From NCBI RefSeq assembly GCF_000247815.1, contig NC_021683.1, forward strand, positions 14,277,409 through 14,341,408: a stretch of DNA of 64,000 nucleotides, in the 5' to 3' direction. The DNA is from Ficedula albicollis. Its lineage: Eukaryota > Chordata > Aves > Passeriformes > Muscicapidae. Positions 61,581-64,000 of the stretch are shown here, in pieces; within the stretch, counting starts at the first letter, position 1, and every line of letters starts with the position of its first letter. The translations under genes were made by a program, and so were the position numbers. The notes beneath the pieces were generated by a model. That model was not told where the DNA came from, did not search any database, and was given only the letters and a program-made list of their open reading frames with translations.

Positions 61581-62468
61581 TCACATCAAAATATCAGGAT
61601 GAATTTTGGCCTTTCGTGGACACAGGAGTTTAATGAAGGCTTTCCTAAAGCTCATGTGACACAATGGGTAGAGAACAGGGTTAATGGCTGAATTCACCCA
61701 CAGAAGCCAGAATGAAATCTCATAGAGGGAATAGTGCACACAGTGCCCGTGGCAGGCTGCCCTGATGATCATCAGGAGTGTGTATGGAGCCCAGCACAAC
61801 CCAAACACACACACAATAACTGCTAAAGACTTTGCTACTCGTTTATCCCGGGAAAGTCTAAATCTGTTTGCCATAATGTTAGCAACATCCACTTTGCTGC
61901 TGGGCTGGCAAAGACTTTCTGTTGCTTTGAAGAAGCCATTCCTGGGAGGCCTGGTCTTTACCTCCACCTGCAGGGGTGGAAGGTCATGACTGACACTCAG
62001 ATTTGAAGGCTGATTGCCAAGCTCAGCTGAGGCCTGAAGCCCTGGAGCCTTCTTTGGGGGAAGAAGGCTGCTTGCTCTCTTCTCATGTTTGTCTCTGTTA
62101 GATGGCTTTACAAAAAACACAGTCTGTTCCCTTTTTCCCCCCTGGAAATTCATTTCACAGTCCTCTTGACAAGGTGAGAGGTTTTCATTTCGCAGCAATG
62201 TGCGTTTCCTGATGTTAAGGTAAATACTTAAATTAAAGTACATAACAGTGATGAAAGGTGTAAAGAATTCAACAGTAGAGGCAATCATTAGGAAATACCA
62301 GTTGTAGAAGAATTCTGCATGACATTCTCCTTCAGGGAGGATGCTCTTTTGGGCAATGTGCTCCCAACTGAGAATGGCTGGCCCATAGAGGAGAAAAGCA
62401 GCAATCCATACAGTCATCATCTTCAGTACTGCATTTCTGGTCATCCCTTGCTGGGCCCTGTAGCTGAC
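61581..62468 (-). CDS. Histamine H3-type receptor, last coding exon (partial gene)
   Basis: Class A GPCR sequence, 295 codons before TGA, reading from acceptor GTCCCTCAG at 62469. It starts at VSYRAQQGMTRNAVLKMMTV, the same exon border as HRH3 after TM3. TM4 follows (WIAAFLLYGPAILSW), then ECL2 with its cysteine (GECHAEFFYNWYF) and TM5 with the acidic residue in STVEFFTPF, which binds histamine in H3/H4. ICL3 is long (about 120 residues), then RFRLSRDKRVAKSLAVIV, TM6 FGLCWAPYTLLMI, TM7 NSAINPVLYPLC (NPxxY) and a short tail. It resembles human HRH3 much more than HRH4. TM1-TM3 exons are not in the remaining 1.5 kb and must lie beyond the window. It may be an HRH3 paralogue rather than HRH3 itself. 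Confidence 0.85.
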   Translation of the reverse strand, partial: VSYRAQQGMTRNAVLKMMTVWIAAFLLYGPAILSWEHIAQKSILPEGECHAEFFYNWYFLMIASTVEFFTPFITVMYFNLSIYLNIRKRTLLRNENLSPCQEDCEMNFQGGKREQTVFFVKPSNRDKHEKRASSLLPPKKAPGLQASAELGNQPSNLSVSHDLPPLQVEVKTRPPRNGFFKATESLCQPSSKVDVANIMANRFRLSRDKRVAKSLAVIVCVFGLCWAPYTLLMIIRAACHGHCVHYSLYEISFWLLWVNSAINPVLYPLCHMSFRKAFIKLLCPRKAKIHPDILM

Positions 62469-64000
62469 CTGAGGGACAAAAGTCACACACATTACACATA
62501 TCTCAGACAGTTATGTGGCTGCTTTGGAGCAAGGCCCTCTCTGTCACTTGTGAGGGTTGGTGAGACTGGTTGTGGGATGAGGGTTAGACCAAACTTGCTG
62601 GTATCACAGAAGAGTTATTTCTGAAATATGCCTTCCAAGGAACCTTATTAAGGTGTTGGATAAGTTTTGAGAACATTCATCAGATCTTAAAGCTCAGCAT
62701 CATGCAATTTCTTTTCTTTCTACTTTGTAGAGAGACTTTTTCTTAATGTAAAAATCACACAAAAATTTACTATACAACATCTTCTGTTTGGTATACTTAA
62801 TTTCATTCTTTCATGAAGTACTTGCAGAATTCCTGATTGCACTTAAGGTGTATAGATGGAATGTTGTGGTCTGCAAAGTGCTTTACAGAAGAATAACTGA
62901 TTTCCATTCTTTAGAAAAAAAAAGAAGCTAAGGTGCAGAAATAATAAGTGTGTCAGTAACACTGAGTCAGTAAAGCCATATCAGCATTGGAACTCATCAG
63001 AATCTTAAAGTCAAGATCATCTTCTCTGTTCTTATTCCCTGGAATGTTTGTCCCTGAGGCATTGGACAGATACTCATGTAGTGGCTTGGAATTCGCCCTT
63101 CATGTCTCCATGGTGCAGCTACACAGCATTTGGAATATGAAGTCCTCAGCCTTAAATTCTGTACAGGGTTCAGATCTACTGCCCCCCTCTGTGGGTCTTG
63201 ATCTCCAGCCTTTGTTCTGGTAGAGGAGCCACAGAACTGAGGAAACCTGAGTGTGTCTGAATTGGGTCTGATTTTGCAGTCCTTAACAAAGCTATGAATG
63301 ATTTCAGGAGCAGTCTTGGAGGAAATTACCATTTTCATTGAGATAGAGAATAATTTGGAACTTCCGATATTCCTGTTCATATGTTCTCATACTGCCCTAA
63401 CCCAACAGTTATTTTCTGTACTCTTGCTTGGGGAGGGATTTTTATATGAGGGATTAATTCCATGTATTTTAAAGTGGATGATTATTTTCATTTCTTATGA
63501 CCAGTTTCCATTTCTGTTTCTGAAACCATCTAGTTTATATATTTATACTATGTGCATAGTCATGAGAGATTGGTTTACAAAAGAAAAATTGGTGGCTAAT
63601 TCAGAACCTAGAAAATAAAGGAATTCTGAGTGTTGACTGTTTAAGAATTAATCTGTTCATTTCTCCCTCTTCAAAAAAGTTGGTAAAACTGTTGAATTGA
63701 TTCTGCAGCCTCTCTTTGTACTGTTTGTGATTTACATGAACAACAAACCTAAATGAACATTTTAAGAAAATGTGGGTGGAACATAACCAAGAAGTGTGTG
63801 TAGAAGTGTGAAACCTATTAACAGGTAAAATGTGTTATTTTGACACCAGCCAAAATACTTTGAGGCATTACAATCTAAGTGAAAATTAAGTGCAAAGTCT
63901 AATCTTCCGTTTTTAATAAGTGGCATGCTGTAGCTCTTTCTGTGGCCATTACATGGAAATGGCATTTGCGTCCTGTGCAAGATGTTAACTTACAATCTGC
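62469..64000 (-). other. Intron of the HRH3-like receptor
   Basis: I found no TM1-TM3 coding sequence and no other exon here on either strand. The short open frames show no receptor motifs (no DRY-like triplet next to a splice donor). It is read as the intron upstream of the last exon. Confidence 0.55.

Overview
This is a vertebrate nuclear window, almost certainly avian and plausibly passerine. The protein-coding exons are clearly vertebrate (MYLK3, ORC6, VPS35, an HRH3-type GPCR). Introns are compact with GT-AG borders, and the recognisable interspersed repeats look like fragments of CR1, the main bird LINE. No bacterial operons, CRISPR arrays or tRNA genes were seen.

Layout from left to right. 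1-8205 is non-coding sequence upstream of MYLK3. 8206-26700 (+) is a complete MYLK3 (cardiac myosin light chain kinase) in 13 coding exons, 1105 codons by my count. Its third coding exon carries 34 tandem copies of a 21-bp unit that are in frame and encode AGSDGSR heptads. ORC6 (origin recognition complex subunit 6) lies on the minus strand, tail to tail with MYLK3; its exons 2-7 are readable from 34028 down to 29065. A pure run of 1774 G on the + strand (34197-35970) sits where the shared CpG-rich ORC6/VPS35 promoter and both first exons should be. It is most likely a sequencing or assembly artefact, because the ORC6 and VPS35 start codons are both absent from the readable flanks. VPS35 (retromer core subunit) follows on the + strand. 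Coding exons 2-17 (42475-58456) give 795 codons, which with the missing initiator Met equals the human length of 796. At the right end (62468-61581, minus) is the last coding exon of a histamine H3-type receptor; its upstream exons lie beyond the window.

Functionally this is an ordinary syntenic block. A cardiac sarcomere kinase, a DNA replication licensing factor and an endosomal sorting factor lie side by side, as they do on human chromosome 16. ORC6 and VPS35 appear to share a divergent promoter; MYLK3 is independent.

The points most worth a second look are: (1) the homogenised heptad-repeat expansion inside MYLK3; (2) a textbook U12-type (minor spliceosome) intron in VPS35; (3) a minisatellite in MYLK3 intron 5 that copies the real splice donor of exon 5; (4) the poly-G tract that erases two first exons; (5) an HRH3-like receptor next to VPS35. 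I saw no unknown multi-gene system.
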